Shown in pieces: positions 26,051 to 35,656 of a stretch of DNA of 64,000 nucleotides. The notes below the pieces were generated by a model. It ran no database searches. It worked only from the letters and a program-made list of their open reading frames with translations, and was not told the origin of the DNA. This stretch comes from CBDATG01 sp965200145 (lineage in GTDB: Bacteria > Chloroflexota > Dehalococcoidia > Lucifugimonadales > Lucifugimonadaceae), in contig CBDATG010000002.1 in assembly GCA_965200145.1 (NCBI GenBank), positions 496,001-560,000 on the forward strand, written 5' to 3'. Each line of letters opens with the position of its first letter. Within the stretch, counting starts at the first letter, position 1. Position numbers and translations under genes: made by a program.

Positions 26051-26725
26051 TTAGAGCCGGCTGACTAGACTGGGCACGTTCTCGATATGGGTGGCAAAAC
26101 TCATCGGCGGAACCGTTCTACATTGCATGCGTAGGGCGTTCATCCGTTCGGCGGTGTAGTACGGTCCGTCGCATATCACGAACAACGCCGTGTTGTTTGC
26201 AGAACGGCTTTGGAAGTTGCTCAGTAGCGTGCGTTGTTCTCGGAACTGGCTATCCTGATTACCTCCGCCTTCCTTGGTGTATTTGTGACTGGCTAGGCAC
26301 CTCACGCCAGAAGGCGATTTCCACTCGAAGTCAAGAGCCTTGGATGGACGGTCCCCCTGAAGGTCAGACTTGGAAATGATTTCGCCGTCGCGATTTAGGT
26401 ACAACGCATTGTTTCCAGTCTGCTTTAGTCTGACGAAGCCGACTATCTCACAGAAACCTTTCAGGTAATCGGCCGCAATCTGCTCATGAGGCGATTGCCG
26501 CCTCGGCTCCTTGGCGAACCAAGCTGCAAACAACGGATCCACTTCGATTTTCCTCAACACTTCATCTCGTGAGTACCCGAATCGCCAAACGAATAGGTCG
26601 ACTCGCTTCATCAACCGATCGCTCATCCTCGAGGCCTCCTCAGACACATCAAGGGCGTTGGACCTCCACATGCCCTGTTCAATAGCGTCCCAGTCGGGCG
26701 GAGGGACTTCGAGGGAGCCAGACAT
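26051..26725 (-). CDS. Putative type II restriction endonuclease
   Basis: 224 residues with no family I recognise, encoded 4 bases after a beta-class DNA methyltransferase in the same direction, which is the classic layout of a type II system. A PD-(D/E)xK-like core can be proposed at ALDFEWKSPSG (E-x-K) near residues 128-138, preceded by an Asp within KSDLQGDRP, and followed by a His/Lys-rich segment HKYTKEGGGNQDSQF. The later strand NTALFVICDGPYY would close the fold. Target sequence unknown. Assigned mainly by context. Confidence 0.65.
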   Translation of the reverse strand: MSGSLEVPPPDWDAIEQGMWRSNALDVSEEASRMSDRLMKRVDLFVWRFGYSRDEVLRKIEVDPLFAAWFAKEPRRQSPHEQIAADYLKGFCEIVGFVRLKQTGNNALYLNRDGEIISKSDLQGDRPSKALDFEWKSPSGVRCLASHKYTKEGGGNQDSQFREQRTLLSNFQSRSANNTALFVICDGPYYTAERMNALRMQCRTVPPMSFATHIENVPSLVSRL

Positions 26726-26729
26726 TGAA

Positions 26730-27872
26730 TCAGTTGTCCCCGCTCAACGACATCCCGGTGAACCTTGGAGCGACGAATGCAGTCGCGGGATGTCGGGTTG
26801 CTACCGATAAATCGTTCAGTGAGTATTCAACGCCCTCCAATGTCATTCGCGCAGTATCGATAGCAACCTCGGACTGGTCGATGCCGACCCAACTTCTACC
26901 GAGGATGGATGCTGCGCTGAGCGTGGTTCCGGATCCGCAGAAAAAGTCAAGCACCGCGCTGCTTCGCATCGACGATGTTGCGATTATCTTGTCTAGGAGT
27001 TGGGAGTTTTTCTGTGTCGGGTAGATCGCGACCTGAGGGTCTTTGTATTCCCACACGTCCTGCATCCTGACACCTTGTTCCGCCGCACTGTCAGCGTAGA
27101 TGATCTTTCTCGGATTGCCAGTTGATGACCACTCGATCAGCCCCGCTTGTTCCAGGTCCTCCAACTTTTCGGGCGGGTACCGCCAATGCCTGCCAGGCGG
27201 CGGGAACATCCCGCGCCACATGCCGCCTGTGGGGCCGTTGCGGGTCTCACCAGGTGCGTGCAATGGTGTCGTCGTGTAGCGTCTGCCTTGCGAGTCGATC
27301 TTGTTGTAACGCCGATTGATCGCATCCTCTGATTGACGCACTCGCGGCTCGTTCCAGATATAACTGTCGCTCTTCGTGTAGAAGAGTATCGTGTCCTTGA
27401 TGTTGCCGTAAGCGCGCCTGCTGAAATTCTTAGGGTTGGACTTGATACGTGTGATGTCGTTGCGGAATTTGTCGCGCCCGAAGACGCCATCAAGCATCAC
27501 CTTGACGTAATGGCCCACTTTCGTGTCGGTATGAATGTAGAACGACCCATCAGGGCTCATGAGCTCGCGGGCGAGCACACAGCGGAGCTCGAGGAACTTG
27601 ATGTAGTCGTTCAGTTCGTACACGTCTGAGTAAGCCACATCTGCGCCGGTGATCGCGGATATCGTCGCTGACCTTTCGCGGCTGCTGTGAAACGTGTTGT
27701 TAGTGGCGAACGGAGGATCGATGTAAACGAGGTCGAACACGTTGTAGAACTCATCGAGCAGAGCTTCCATCACCGTTAGGTTGTCTCCTAGAATAAGTTG
27801 ATTTTCCACGATGCCGAACCGTCCGTACGAGTAGCGCGCCAGCGATGGTTTCAGGTTATAACGGATTAGCAC
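26730..27872 (-). CDS. Site-specific DNA methyltransferase (adenine, beta class)
   Basis: 380 residues. Catalytic motif IV IDPPFATNN comes first (near residue 52) and the SAM-binding motif DFFCGSGTT late (near 312), the beta-class order. Between them lies the probable target-recognition region (about 130-280) rich in Arg/Trp (GGMWRGMFPPPGRHWRYPP). Protects DNA from the endonuclease encoded immediately downstream. Start GTG at 27872 is not marked by a ribosome site; a start nearer ENQLILGDN is possible. Confidence 0.9.
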   Translation of the reverse strand: MLIRYNLKPSLARYSYGRFGIVENQLILGDNLTVMEALLDEFYNVFDLVYIDPPFATNNTFHSSRERSATISAITGADVAYSDVYELNDYIKFLELRCVLARELMSPDGSFYIHTDTKVGHYVKVMLDGVFGRDKFRNDITRIKSNPKNFSRRAYGNIKDTILFYTKSDSYIWNEPRVRQSEDAINRRYNKIDSQGRRYTTTPLHAPGETRNGPTGGMWRGMFPPPGRHWRYPPEKLEDLEQAGLIEWSSTGNPRKIIYADSAAEQGVRMQDVWEYKDPQVAIYPTQKNSQLLDKIIATSSMRSSAVLDFFCGSGTTLSAASILGRSWVGIDQSEVAIDTARMTLEGVEYSLNDLSVATRHPATAFVAPRFTGMSLSGDN

Positions 27873-27891
27873 ACTGTTGGGAAGCAGATAC

Positions 27892-29148
27892 CTACCGACC
27901 TCGCCTGAGCCTCGATCTAGCTCGATCGCCGACAGTCTCGGGTACGAGTAGCACGAGCAATATTGCGCCGATAGCTGCTACGCCTCCGGTTACCCAGCTC
28001 GCGGATGCAAGCGAGATCAGCTGCGCCAAACCACCAATGAGCGGCGGACCGCCAGCGCTGCCGACATCCGACACGAACCTCCAGACTCCTAAGAACTCAC
28101 CAGGGTCGCCCTGCGGTGCTAAGTCTGAGCCCAGTGTCAAGACGAATCCGCTACTGAGTCCATTGCCGAAACCGGCTAGTAGCGAAGCGATTACCAGGAA
28201 TGTCGCCGAGGTTTGTGCGAACGGGAGCATTGCAAGACCAATTCCCATAACCAAGAGCGACGGTACGCCTACGAATTTCCTGCCGAACCTGTCCATGACG
28301 TAGCCAACGATAGGGAACATGGTCGAGTCCACTGCGAACGACGCGCTAGTCACATATCCGATCTGGTCTTTTGCCATCCCGATGTCGTCTCCCCATACTG
28401 GAATCAGGAATTCGCGTGCGGCGCGGACGAACTGCAAGACGACCGCGACAAGTCCCGCAGTCATGAAGTCGCCTCGGTGAGCCCTGAGCGTTCCTCCGAG
28501 GGTTGCGAGGATATTTGGTCTGTGACCCGCGACTCGTGTGTCGCCGCCGGTGCGAATCATGGTATAGATGACGAGACCGGCCGTCATGAGTGCGATGGCG
28601 GCTTGGGCGTAGAAGGGAGCTGTTACATCAACGTACTCCGCCAGCACCCCACCGACTGTTGGTCCGGCGATGGCGGCGATGCGGCTGGTACCGCCGTATA
28701 GAGATAGTGCTTTGCCGCGATTCCTTGCTGGCACCGCGTCGGCGATGTAGGCATGTCTGCTAATCATCCAGAATGCGAAGCTTCCGCCGGCTGCCAACCG
28801 TGCCACGAACAGCATTCCCAGGTTGGGACTGTTGGCCGCCGCGAGCGCAGCGACGGCGAATAACGAGATGCCGACGACCATAGTGCGCCACATTCCGAAG
28901 CGTGACACCAAGATGCCAGCCGGGACATCAAACGCCAGCGTTCCGATATGCCGCGCGCCGACGGTGAGCCCGACCATTGCATCGGTCGCGAAAAGCTCGT
29001 CGCGGGCGAAGATGGGCAGTACGGGAATCAGGAGTCCCTGCCCGAACGCCAATAGGAATGACGGTGCGTACACCGTCCAGATCAAGCTACGGATTGAGAA
29101 CCTGTCCCGTCGCGTTGAAGACGGCGACGCGTTGTCCTCTCGCTTCAA
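27892..29148 (-). CDS. MFS transporter
   Basis: 418 residues, about 12 membrane segments. Motif A-like GRKFVGVPSLL between helices of the second half and GILVSRFGMWRT in the first half; long loops are absent. Resembles multidrug/metabolite exporters of MFS_1 (TetA/YfkF-like). Start is TTG at 29148 preceded by no clear ribosome site; the first 22 residues are polar. Divergent from the rhodanese gene. Substrate unknown. Confidence 0.8.
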   Translation of the reverse strand: MKREDNASPSSTRRDRFSIRSLIWTVYAPSFLLAFGQGLLIPVLPIFARDELFATDAMVGLTVGARHIGTLAFDVPAGILVSRFGMWRTMVVGISLFAVAALAAANSPNLGMLFVARLAAGGSFAFWMISRHAYIADAVPARNRGKALSLYGGTSRIAAIAGPTVGGVLAEYVDVTAPFYAQAAIALMTAGLVIYTMIRTGGDTRVAGHRPNILATLGGTLRAHRGDFMTAGLVAVVLQFVRAAREFLIPVWGDDIGMAKDQIGYVTSASFAVDSTMFPIVGYVMDRFGRKFVGVPSLLVMGIGLAMLPFAQTSATFLVIASLLAGFGNGLSSGFVLTLGSDLAPQGDPGEFLGVWRFVSDVGSAGGPPLIGGLAQLISLASASWVTGGVAAIGAILLVLLVPETVGDRARSRLRRGR

Positions 29149-29318
29149 TCTGCGACCGGGTCGTCTACCAGTGTCTCAAACGTGGCTAAGCGTAAGACGC
29201 ATCCGCCGTTAATGAGCATCGGGAATGGAATCGTTCGCATAGAATTGAGTGCAATGCAACTAATGACTGGCAGCTTGCAAGGTTGTCAAACGAATCAAGT
29301 GTAATCAGGAGTAACGAC

Positions 29319-30179
29319 ATGTCTGAAATCAACGAACGAGGTTACACGAATCCAGATGCGCTGGTTTCAACTGAATGGGTAGCGAAGCACGGTAGCGATG
29401 CTGGCATCCGCATCGTTGAATCGAATGAGGACCCGTTGTTGTATCCGTCCGGACACATTCCCGGAGCAGTTGAGATCGACTGGGCGGCGGACCTCAACGA
29501 CCCGTTGCGGCGAGATTACCTAGATCGCGATGGCTTCGCGAGGTTGATGTCTGAGAAAGGCATCGGTAACGACACGACAGTTGTGCTATACGGTGATCGC
29601 AGTAACTGGTGGGCATGCTACGCGCTCTGGATCTTCCAGCTGTTCGGACACACGAATGCCAAGATCATGGATGGTGGAAGGATGAAGTGGGAGGCAGAGG
29701 GCAGAGCGTTGACTCGCGATGTTCCGTCCGTCGCCGCCGCGAGCTATTCTGCACCCGAGCGGGATGATTCCGAGGTGAGAGCGTTCCGTGACCAGGTTCT
29801 GGCGCATGTTAACGAGTCGGGAAAGATGATCGATGTTCGCAGTCCTGAGGAGTACCGTGGCGAGCGTCTGCACATGCCGGACTACCCCAATGAAGGAGCG
29901 TTGCGAGGTGGTCACATCCCGGGTGCCGCATCGGTTCCTTGGGCATCCGCCGCTAACGAGGATGGCACATTCAAGGACGCGAGCTCATTGCGCGACATCT
30001 ACGAGTCGAACGCAGGCTTGTCATCTGACGACGATGTGATTGTGTACTGCCGCATTGGTGAGCGTTCGAGTCACACTTGGTTCGTGTTGACCAATCTGCT
30101 TGGGTATGGCAATGTTCGGAACTACGACGGTAGCTGGACAGAGTGGGGCAACTCGGTTGGTGTACCGATCGAGAAATAA
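29319..30179 (+). CDS. Thiosulfate/3-mercaptopyruvate sulfurtransferase (two rhodanese domains)
   Basis: 286 residues with tandem rhodanese domains. The first ends with TTVVLYGDRSNWWA (catalytic Cys replaced by Asp, inactive as usual); the second has YCRIGERSSHTW with the active Cys. The loop CRxGxRS suits thiosulfate sulfurtransferase. Ribosome site CAGGAG lies about 7 bases before the ATG at 29319, preferred over the upstream start at 29283. Followed by sufE, suggesting delivery of persulfide sulfur to SufE or joint sulfur handling. Confidence 0.88.
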   Translation: MSEINERGYTNPDALVSTEWVAKHGSDAGIRIVESNEDPLLYPSGHIPGAVEIDWAADLNDPLRRDYLDRDGFARLMSEKGIGNDTTVVLYGDRSNWWACYALWIFQLFGHTNAKIMDGGRMKWEAEGRALTRDVPSVAAASYSAPERDDSEVRAFRDQVLAHVNESGKMIDVRSPEEYRGERLHMPDYPNEGALRGGHIPGAASVPWASAANEDGTFKDASSLRDIYESNAGLSSDDDVIVYCRIGERSSHTWFVLTNLLGYGNVRNYDGSWTEWGNSVGVPIEK

Positions 30180-30248
30180 CCTGCGTTAAACGAGTCACCT
30201 TAAGCAGCTGACTATCGCCGTTTTTCGCAACGCTTCTCGCTGTCGTTC

Positions 30249-30719
30249 ATGACGACTCTTCCGTCAAGACTCACGGAGATGCTGTCCGAGTTGGATGGCT
30301 TGGACCGGATGGAACGCGCACAGTATCTGGTGGAGCTGTCTGATGACTTTGAGGCGGTGCCTGATCGGATAGCGACTCGTCCGTATCCGGAGAACCGGCG
30401 AGTGCCGAAGTGTGAATCTGAGGCGTTCGTGTGGGCAGAAGACCAACCTGACGGGACATTGAAGTTTTACTACGCGGTTGAGAATCCGTTGGGCATCTCG
30501 GCGAGGGCGATGTCGGTCATCATGGACGAGACGATGTCGGGCGCGCCGCTCGAAGAGGTGGCGCGAGTCCCAGGCGACATCGTGCATCAGATTTTCGGCC
30601 GACGACTCTCCATGGGCAAAGGCGAGGGATTGGCCGCCATGGTAGAGCTGACGGCGTACGAAGCGGCGAGACGTATGCGCGACAGGGCGCACGATGGCGC
30701 AGCTGAAGCGACACGGTAG
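30249..30719 (+). CDS. sufE: SufE-family sulfur acceptor protein
   Basis: 156 residues. The catalytic Cys is in RRVPKCESEAFVW near residue 58, matching the SufE/CsdE loop, followed by a C-terminal helical part (LSMGKGEGLAAMVELTAY) as in the family. SufE accepts persulfide from a cysteine desulfurase; no sufS is nearby, but a rhodanese gene lies 69 bases upstream in the same direction, so sulfur may come from thiosulfate or mercaptopyruvate. No ribosome site is obvious. Confidence 0.88.
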   Translation: MTTLPSRLTEMLSELDGLDRMERAQYLVELSDDFEAVPDRIATRPYPENRRVPKCESEAFVWAEDQPDGTLKFYYAVENPLGISARAMSVIMDETMSGAPLEEVARVPGDIVHQIFGRRLSMGKGEGLAAMVELTAYEAARRMRDRAHDGAAEATR

Positions 30720-30725
30720 AGTCAA

Positions 30726-31784
30726 GTGGCGAGTTCAATGTTGGAACGGGAAGACGTTCGGTTCGAGGGTGTAGTCCACTCTGCTCCGAACTTGGAGCAG
30801 TTGTTATCGGATTCGATTTCAAATGCAGGCGATCCGAGCAATTGGTCGGACAGAACACATGGAACCATGTTCGGACTTGCGGTCGGCAATCTCCTCGGAA
30901 TACCAGTTGAGGGACGGTGGTACAGCGATATAGACCGTCGGTACCCGGATGGTGTTAGGTACATCGATCAGCATGAAAAGTCACGGCTGATGGATGATGA
31001 CTTGGCGCAGGCAGTCGCGTTGGCGGAGTCGTTGGTTTGCGATTCTGACCTGATGCACGGTTTCGCGGACCGGATTGTCCAGTGGTTTGAGGAAAACGCT
31101 CGGGGTTGCGGACACACGACTGGGAGCGTGATCTACGAGTTGATGGATGGCGTGCCGCCTCCTGAAGCGGCGCGTAACATCTTTGTTGAACTGGATGGAA
31201 TTGCACCTAACGGCGCGGTGATGCGTTGCGCTCCAGTCGCTATCGCCAACCTTGACGATCCGAATCGCTTGGTAAGACAGTCGGCGACGTCTTCCGTTGT
31301 GACACACTTCGCTCCGACTTGCCAGTGGTCGTGCATCTTGGTAAACGCCGTCATCGCGTTGCTTTGCCGAGGATTGGTCCCAGACTTGGCCGCGATTTTC
31401 CAGGCGGCTCAACGAGATGGGATGCCGGACCTCTTGGCTCAATCACAGTCCGATGGCATACCGTCTAATGTGTTTGCCGCCATCGTTAACGGCGAGCGGC
31501 TTCCTGATTCGACAGATTGGTTGCGCGTAGATCAGCGTCTGGTTGGACACACGCTCTTGGCGACGCAGGTTGGATTGTGGGCGGCTGAGACACCGCTGTA
31601 CTTTGAAGAGGCGCTGGTTGAGGTTGTCAGCAGCGGCGGCGATACTGATACGAATGGCGCGGTCGCAGGTGCCGTACTTGGTGCCCGCTACGGCGTGGAT
31701 GCGATCCCGGCCCGGTGGCTTGATTGCGTGCCGGAGTCGGACAGGATTCACGATCTAGCCATGCGTCTTGGAAGACTTGCTTGA
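30726..31784 (+). CDS. ADP-ribosylglycohydrolase-family protein
   Basis: 352 residues. Metal-binding signatures LMDDDLAQAVALAESL (DDD near residue 94) and SSGGDTDTNGAVAGAVLGA near residue 305, typical of the DraG/ARH fold that removes ADP-ribose from proteins or nucleic acids. Early GTMFGLAVGNLLGIPVEG is the family N-terminus. Start is GTG at 30726 (six bases after sufE stop); ATG at 30738 is an alternative. Likely cotranscribed with sufE, functional link unclear. Confidence 0.85.
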   Translation: MASSMLEREDVRFEGVVHSAPNLEQLLSDSISNAGDPSNWSDRTHGTMFGLAVGNLLGIPVEGRWYSDIDRRYPDGVRYIDQHEKSRLMDDDLAQAVALAESLVCDSDLMHGFADRIVQWFEENARGCGHTTGSVIYELMDGVPPPEAARNIFVELDGIAPNGAVMRCAPVAIANLDDPNRLVRQSATSSVVTHFAPTCQWSCILVNAVIALLCRGLVPDLAAIFQAAQRDGMPDLLAQSQSDGIPSNVFAAIVNGERLPDSTDWLRVDQRLVGHTLLATQVGLWAAETPLYFEEALVEVVSSGGDTDTNGAVAGAVLGARYGVDAIPARWLDCVPESDRIHDLAMRLGRLA

Positions 31785-31815
31785 CAACTGTTGACCATTT
31801 AGATTGGATTGCACA

Positions 31816-32652
31816 ATGACGCTAGGTCCGATAATCGAACCCACGGTTCCGCCGCCCGAGCATGGCTACGACCAGCCGGAGGTGCAGGGCTTCTATGCGA
31901 CCCGTACTCTGCAACGTATGGGGGAGTTCTTGGAACCGCATCTGAGATCCGGCATGACGGCCATCGACTGCGGATGCGGCCCGGGTTCAGTCACGGTCGG
32001 ATTGGCGGAAGCCGTCGCGCCAGCGAAGGTTTATGGGATTGACCTAGAGCCGGCGATGATCGACAGCGCGCGGGAGCTTGCCGACTCGATGGGATTGACC
32101 AACGTGGAGTTCATGGTTGGCAGTGTTACCGAGTTGCCATTTCCTGACGATCACTTCGATGTGCTATTCAACGCGGGAGTGTTGGAGCATCTGCGTGATC
32201 CCATGGATGGACATAACGAGTTTTACCGGGTGCTGAAGCCGGGCGGCATCAACGGCACGTCAACATCCGACTACACGGAGCCATTTATCGTACCGCCCAA
32301 CAAGTATGTCAAACGCTTCTTGGATCTGTTCGAGGACGGTACGCAACGCGAGGGTGGCACGCTGAACCGCGGCCGATTCCTGAAGTCTCACATGCGTGCC
32401 GCGGGATTCCAAGTTACAGAGCTACTGCCGCGCTTCGATAACTTTCACACGCCGGAAGGTATCAAGGACATCATCGGGGAGTATCTGGCATTCATAGATA
32501 AGCTGCCGATGTTTGAACAGGCAGTGGAGCTGGGAATAACGACGCAGGAAGAGTTAGCAGAGGTGCGCGATGGGATGATCGAGTGGGCGAAGCACCCCGA
32601 TGCGTATCTAGCAGTGATACGCATCAGGGCACTGGCGTATAAGCCGGGGTAG
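31816..32652 (+). CDS. Class I SAM-dependent methyltransferase
   Basis: 278 residues. Motif I AIDCGCGPGSVTVGLA, motif II GIDLEPAM, and LPFPDDHFDVLFNAGVLEHL with motif IV, then RVLKPGG. Belongs to the UbiE/Methyltransf_11 group acting on small molecules. A TTG at 31804 is in frame but the ATG at 31816 suits the family start. The C-terminal third (about 85 residues) is an extra helical region not part of the core fold. Substrate unknown. Confidence 0.83.
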   Translation: MTLGPIIEPTVPPPEHGYDQPEVQGFYATRTLQRMGEFLEPHLRSGMTAIDCGCGPGSVTVGLAEAVAPAKVYGIDLEPAMIDSARELADSMGLTNVEFMVGSVTELPFPDDHFDVLFNAGVLEHLRDPMDGHNEFYRVLKPGGINGTSTSDYTEPFIVPPNKYVKRFLDLFEDGTQREGGTLNRGRFLKSHMRAAGFQVTELLPRFDNFHTPEGIKDIIGEYLAFIDKLPMFEQAVELGITTQEELAEVRDGMIEWAKHPDAYLAVIRIRALAYKPG

Positions 32653-32662
32653 GTCCTAGCGA

Positions 32663-34429
32663 TTGGTCGTTCTGGTGTTTCGGCGACGCGTATTGGCCGG
32701 GTCTGTCGGACTCTTGGCCGCGTATGCCCTGACCACATTTTTCTTAACTGTTTGCGAGCCTTCTGTCGGCGAGGAGGCCAGTCCGCAGTCGGTTTCACAT
32801 CAAGTTCGGGTCGACTCTCAGTCGACTGTTCAAAGCGAAGTTGCGGAAGTGCTTCGTTATCCGGTTTCATATTGTGGCACACCTGATCCAGCCGTTGATG
32901 CCCAATGGTTCGGTTTCGCGGTAGCCAACGAAATACACGCTGGGCTGACCCGACTTGCAGCCTATCCAGAGGTGGGATTCGAGATGGAGCTGGCTGACAG
33001 CTTCAGCATTGACGATTCTGGATTGCGCTACACATTCCACCTGCGCCCAGGGCTTGAGTTTGCCGATGGGAGCCCGGTCACCGCGCACGATTTCGTATGG
33101 AGCTGGAACCGCGCTGCGCGCAAGGCACGCCATGGTAGCGGAGCCCATACGGTCTTCAATGCAGTCTTGGGTTTTACCGAAGTTGCAGGTGCATCGGATG
33201 CAGAGATGTCTGGTGTCAGGGCGGTGGATGACACAACCCTCGTCGTGGATTTAGCGCGCCCGGTGGCACACTTTCCGATGCTGCTGGCCAATCCTGTAGC
33301 GGCGGTACTGAGCCGCGATAACGCGCTCTATTGGGATGATGCATGGTCGAACTCTGGCGTGGAACAGGCGATTTGGTTTGACGCGGATTCTATGCCGACG
33401 GGGGCAGGCCCCTTCAAGCTGGTAGAGTTTGATGCCGATGGCGATGGGTGTGTGTTGGAAAGCAACGCGCGGTATTGGGACGAATCGATTGAAGTCATAG
33501 AGCGCATCGAACTGATCCCCAGCGGACCTGATATCAGTGATGCCGACTTTTCGTCAGACGATGTCAACACCGATGCCGATATTTTGCTTGTCAGACCGCG
33601 GTATGATGCATCGGAGCCGGTTGATGTTCTCTTTGAAAACGGCGAGGTCGATGTGCTCGCTCCGCTCTTTATGTTGGGTGATGACCTAGGAGACGATGCG
33701 ATACCAGTGCAGCTTGAGTCGGCGGAGTTTCTGATTCTGAGTCCTCTGATCCCGCCGCTTGACAACCTTGATTTTCGGCTCGCGTTGCTTTACTCTAGCC
33801 CAGAGTTCAAGTTTGACGGCAATGCGGTTTCTCGCGTGCTCCCGCATTCGCTCGCGGCCGGAAAATCGATAAGTGGCAGAGTGGAGTTTGACGCTGATGT
33901 AGCATCGGATAACCTACGGCGTTGTGAGTGTGTTGACGAAGTTGAGGTAACGTTGCGATTCAATAGCAACATCATCACAAATGGACCAGGGCTTTTGCCG
34001 TTTCAGGTGGTCTTCAAGAGTTGGAAGGATGTGCTCGGGATTAAGGTATCGGAATGGTTTGAAGCCCCACATGTTGAACTCTTGGACTTCGCGACGGGGG
34101 AACTTGCATTGCGCGCAATCACGGTCCGTCCCTCTTATCCGCATCCGTCTGCGGTGCTAGACCAGGTGTTGTCAGAGATTCCTGGGCTTGAGGCATCGAT
34201 GCCTGAGCTCAAGGCAATGTCTGACGAAGCGGCCGCTGAAGGGGATGCGGTGCGGAGTGCGAGCCTATACTTAGAGTTGGAGCAGGCAATCCTCGACTCC
34301 GGATTGGTCATACCGCTCGCGACTTCTGGCACAAGATATGCACAGGTAAAGCCATGGGTTCACGGCCTTGGACCGGTCTGGCCTGGCGCGTCGTTCTTCC
34401 GCGACGTGCGGATTGAGGGACGTCCCTAA
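32663..34429 (+). CDS. ABC-type oligopeptide-binding protein (SBP_bac_5)
   Basis: 588 residues, extracytoplasmic. The N-terminus RRRVLAGSVGLLAAYALTTFFLTVCEPS is a signal peptide with Cys near residue 32, possibly a lipoprotein site. Family segments: ADSFSIDDSGLRYTFHLRPGLEFADGSPVTAHDFVWSW, and a C-terminal PLATSGTRYAQVKPWVHGL. It resembles OppA/DppA receptors for peptides or nickel. No permease or ATPase genes are adjacent, so partner subunits must be elsewhere. Start TTG at 32663. Its last 4 bases overlap the convergent acyl-CoA dehydrogenase. Confidence 0.82.
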   Translation: MVVLVFRRRVLAGSVGLLAAYALTTFFLTVCEPSVGEEASPQSVSHQVRVDSQSTVQSEVAEVLRYPVSYCGTPDPAVDAQWFGFAVANEIHAGLTRLAAYPEVGFEMELADSFSIDDSGLRYTFHLRPGLEFADGSPVTAHDFVWSWNRAARKARHGSGAHTVFNAVLGFTEVAGASDAEMSGVRAVDDTTLVVDLARPVAHFPMLLANPVAAVLSRDNALYWDDAWSNSGVEQAIWFDADSMPTGAGPFKLVEFDADGDGCVLESNARYWDESIEVIERIELIPSGPDISDADFSSDDVNTDADILLVRPRYDASEPVDVLFENGEVDVLAPLFMLGDDLGDDAIPVQLESAEFLILSPLIPPLDNLDFRLALLYSSPEFKFDGNAVSRVLPHSLAAGKSISGRVEFDADVASDNLRRCECVDEVEVTLRFNSNIITNGPGLLPFQVVFKSWKDVLGIKVSEWFEAPHVELLDFATGELALRAITVRPSYPHPSAVLDQVLSEIPGLEASMPELKAMSDEAAAEGDAVRSASLYLELEQAILDSGLVIPLATSGTRYAQVKPWVHGLGPVWPGASFFRDVRIEGRP

Positions 34430-35577
34430 ACGGCGTACTGCTCTAGTAGGCGTTTGGCGATTATCAGTTTCTGCATTTCGTTTGTGCCTTCGCCGATGAT
34501 CATCAGCGGGGCATCGCGGTAGTAGCGTTCGATTGGCAGGTCTTTGGTGTATCCGATGCCGCCGTGTATTCGCATTGCGTCCAGTGTGATTTCGCCGCAT
34601 ATTTCGCTTGCGTACAGCTTCGCCATGCCGGCAGCCATGTCGACGCGTTGCCCCGCGTCTTTGAGTTGCGCCGCGTTTCGGGTCAGGAGCCTTGCCGCTT
34701 CGATCTTAGTTGCCATCTCTGCGAGTTTGAATCTGATGCCTTGGTGCTCTGAGATCGGTGCGCCGAACGTGCGCCGCGACTGCGCGTAACGAATGGCGGC
34801 ATCGAATGCGGCTTGTGCCACGCCTACTGCGCGTGCTGCCACGTTGATGCGCCCGCACTCCAAGCCGGACATTACCTGACTGAATCCGTGGCCGGGAATG
34901 CCTCCGACGAGAGAATCCGCGCTAACGCGGCAGTTGTCGAAGACGAGCTCTGCTGTGTCGATGCCGCGGTAACCGAGCTTTGGGATGTGTCTTCCGACGC
35001 TCAGTCCCACGGTTGGTTTGCGGACGATGAAGCAGCTGATGCCGCGTTGGGGCGGCTCCGCATATGTGTCGGTCTTTGCGACGAGTAGGAATGCGTTGCC
35101 GTGCTCAGCGTTGGTGATGAGGTGTTTCGTGCCGTTGATGAAGAAATCTCCGCCGCTGTCGCGCCTTGCAGTTGTCTGGATGGCTTGCACATCTGAGCCC
35201 ACATTCGGCTCGGTTTGCGCCAGGCCGCCTCTGATATCTCCGGTAGCCATGAGTGGTAGCAGGGCATTGCGCTGCGATTCTGTGCCGTGTTCTGCGATGA
35301 CCTGCGCCATCAATAAATGTGTGCCCAAGACGCCACACAGACTCATCCAGCCCTTCGCCAGCTCCTCGAACACGGCGACGAGAGTCACCTGGCTCAATCC
35401 GAGCCCGCCGTACTGTTCTGGAATGGTTAGACCGAACACTCCCAATTCGCGCATCGTTTCTACGAGTGCGGTGGGATATGTGTCATCTGCGTCGTGTTGG
35501 GATGCGACGGTTTCGACATCGCGTCGGACGAAGTCGCGGACCAGCGCAACGATCTGCCGAGTGGTTTCGTCTGTCAT
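34426..35577 (-). CDS. Acyl-CoA dehydrogenase
   Basis: 383 residues of the flavoprotein family. FAD-binding segments AQTEPNVGSDVQ and MRIHGGIGYTKDLPIERYYRDA, and a C-terminal GEGTNEMQKLIIAKRLL that includes the conserved Gly-Thr-Asn-Glu. Oxidises an acyl-CoA to its trans-2-enoyl form with electron transfer to ETF. It follows the coxSLM genes in the same direction (79-bp gap) and may be cotranscribed. Specific acyl chain unknown. Confidence 0.9.
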   Translation of the reverse strand: MTDETTRQIVALVRDFVRRDVETVASQHDADDTYPTALVETMRELGVFGLTIPEQYGGLGLSQVTLVAVFEELAKGWMSLCGVLGTHLLMAQVIAEHGTESQRNALLPLMATGDIRGGLAQTEPNVGSDVQAIQTTARRDSGGDFFINGTKHLITNAEHGNAFLLVAKTDTYAEPPQRGISCFIVRKPTVGLSVGRHIPKLGYRGIDTAELVFDNCRVSADSLVGGIPGHGFSQVMSGLECGRINVAARAVGVAQAAFDAAIRYAQSRRTFGAPISEHQGIRFKLAEMATKIEAARLLTRNAAQLKDAGQRVDMAAGMAKLYASEICGEITLDAMRIHGGIGYTKDLPIERYYRDAPLMIIGEGTNEMQKLIIAKRLLEQYAV

Positions 35578-35656
35578 GGCGCGCGACGACAGCGCGGATC
35601 GGCATTCGGTAAAAGCGCCGGGCAGTTCGGGTTGCGCGTTGTCGGGAGCCTAAAGT

